Source: Pseudomonadota bacterium (lineage in GTDB: Bacteria > Pseudomonadota > Alphaproteobacteria > Rhizobiales > Methyloligellaceae). Taken from it: a DNA stretch of 5,372 nucleotides. Positions 4,552 through 5,372 of the stretch are shown here, piece by piece. The stretch covers positions 1 to 5,372 of the forward strand of contig JADFHH010000151.1 of NCBI GenBank assembly GCA_022567275.1, read 5' to 3'. The notes below the pieces were generated by a model, which saw only the letters and a list, made by a program, of their open reading frames with translations, searched no databases and was not told the origin of the DNA. The position numbers were made by a program, and so were the translations under genes. Position 1 is the first letter of the stretch. Each line of letters begins with the position of its first letter.

Positions 4552-5372
4552 GAGGCAGGTTCCTCCACTGGCCCCTCCAACGCGTAGGGGCTGAAGGACC
4601 GGCCTGCGTTGGCGCGCAAAAATTCCAGGAACTCCTTTTCAAACAGCGGCTTCGAGAATAAATAGCCTTGCGCTTCATCGCAATTCATTTCGGCGAGCAT
4701 TTCGAGATGGGAGCGTTTCTCCACGCCCTCGGCCATGACCTTCAGACCCAATGATTTGCCAAGTCCGATAATCGCCGCGGAAATGGCGCGGTGGCCAGGA
4801 TCGCTGGACAAATCGACGATAAAGGAGCGGTCGACCTTGAGCCGGTCCACGGGAAAATCCTTCAGTCTCGACAGTGAAGAGAAGCCGGTGCCGAAATCAT
4901 CGATCGCCAGACCCACACCGAGCCGCTTCAGGCGGGTGAGCAACTCGACGATATTACCGCGATAGGCCATCGCCATGGACTCGGTGATCTCCAGCTCAAG
5001 GGAAGCCGGGTTGAGACCGGCATCCTCAACGGCATATTTTACGCACTCGTAGAGCCCCTGCTGCCTGAAGTGCAGTGGCGAGATATTGACGGCTACGGGG
5101 ATGTCGGCGAGACCGGTTTCCCGTAGCCTTTTGTTGAACATGCAGGCCTCGCGCAGAACCCACTCGGAGATGGGGATGATGAGCCGCGTCGTCTCCGCGA
5201 TTTCGATGAACTCTCCAGGCATCACAATGCCGCGTTCGGGATGGATCCAGCGCAACAGGGCTTCGGCGCCGATTATGCGGCCGGAGGAGATATCAATTTG
5301 CGGCTGGTAGGCGAGGCGGAATTCGTCATTTTCAATCGCCCGGCGTAGTTCGCCATCCACTTTCTGCCGGGC
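4533..5372 (-). CDS. EAL-domain cyclic-di-GMP phosphodiesterase, C-terminal part (5' end outside window)
   Basis: The frame stays open to the window edge. The GTG at 5358-5360 is internal, since ARQK precedes it as in the usual linker before an EAL domain. The 279 visible residues are one complete EAL domain that hydrolyses c-di-GMP to pGpG, lowering the signal that favours biofilm. All metal and catalytic positions are present (visible numbering): E37 of EAL, N96 in VNIS, E128 in LEITES, D158-D159 in DDFGTGFSS, K179 in LKVD, E215 in AEGVE, and Q235 in QGYLFSKPL. It therefore looks active, not a degenerate sensor. The opening ELRRAIENDEFRLAYQP is typical of proteins with a GGDEF domain, often with PAS or membrane sensor domains, in front; this is inferred because that part is cut off. 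The last 20 or so residues are a variable tail overlapping the dehydrogenase gene end by 19 bp. Confidence 0.93.
   Translation of the reverse strand, partial: ARQKVDGELRRAIENDEFRLAYQPQIDISSGRIIGAEALLRWIHPERGIVMPGEFIEIAETTRLIIPISEWVLREACMFNKRLRETGLADIPVAVNISPLHFRQQGLYECVKYAVEDAGLNPASLELEITESMAMAYRGNIVELLTRLKRLGVGLAIDDFGTGFSSLSRLKDFPVDRLKVDRSFIVDLSSDPGHRAISAAIIGLGKSLGLKVMAEGVEKRSHLEMLAEMNCDEAQGYLFSKPLFEKEFLEFLRANAGRSFSPYALEGPVEEPASYSMAG

Noticed and set aside
4551..4591. Small hairpins GGAGG/CCTCC (4551-4566) and GCCCCT/AGGGGC (4571-4591) as a shared terminator of the dehydrogenase and EAL genes
   Set aside because: Stems are 5-6 bp, lie inside EAL coding sequence and have no T tract on either strand.

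Overview
The window looks like a piece of a GC-rich proteobacterial chromosome, most likely alphaproteobacterial. This is inferred from the gene families present (subgroup Ic aspartate aminotransferase, GyaR-type D-2-hydroxyacid dehydrogenase, a secreted two-SH3 protein, an EAL protein), the GC-rich third codon positions and the tight gene packing. No rRNA, tRNA, CRISPR array or intact mobile element was seen.

Layout. (a) 1-1016, plus strand: the C-terminal part of a large secreted protein, with the end of a parallel beta-helix ('choice-of-anchor Q' type motif), an IDIKPGS-type domain with a calcium-loop-like motif, and a repetitive proline-rich tail. (b) 1021-2331, minus strand: a complete PLP-dependent aspartate aminotransferase, convergent with (a) and only 4 bp away. 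(c) 2332-2891: about 560 bp with no intact gene. It is a patchwork of gene ends: the last ~36 codons of a wrbA-like quinone oxidoreductase (minus), a probable scrap of an IS256-type transposase (minus), the C-terminal part of a retropepsin-like aspartyl protease (plus), and a short unrecognised C-terminal tail (plus). (d) 2892-3437, minus: a secreted protein with two SH3-like domains. (e) 3438-3558: a divergent control region with a bulged inverted repeat. (f) 3559-4551, plus: a complete D-2-hydroxyacid dehydrogenase (glyoxylate/hydroxypyruvate reductase type) in which the usual catalytic glutamate is replaced by alanine. (g) 4533-5372, minus: the EAL (cyclic-di-GMP phosphodiesterase) C-terminal part of a larger protein, overlapping (f) tail to tail by 19 bp.

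The genes do not form one pathway. The aminotransferase and the hydroxyacid dehydrogenase are housekeeping carbon/nitrogen enzymes, the SH3 and beta-helix proteins are envelope or secreted proteins, and the EAL protein is a signalling enzyme. I see no convincing new multi-gene system. The points most worth following are the missing catalytic Glu in the dehydrogenase, the mosaic of gene remnants at 2355-2879 (including loss of a probable wrbA-aminotransferase operon partner), and the proline-rich repeat tail that sits where an anchor might be expected.
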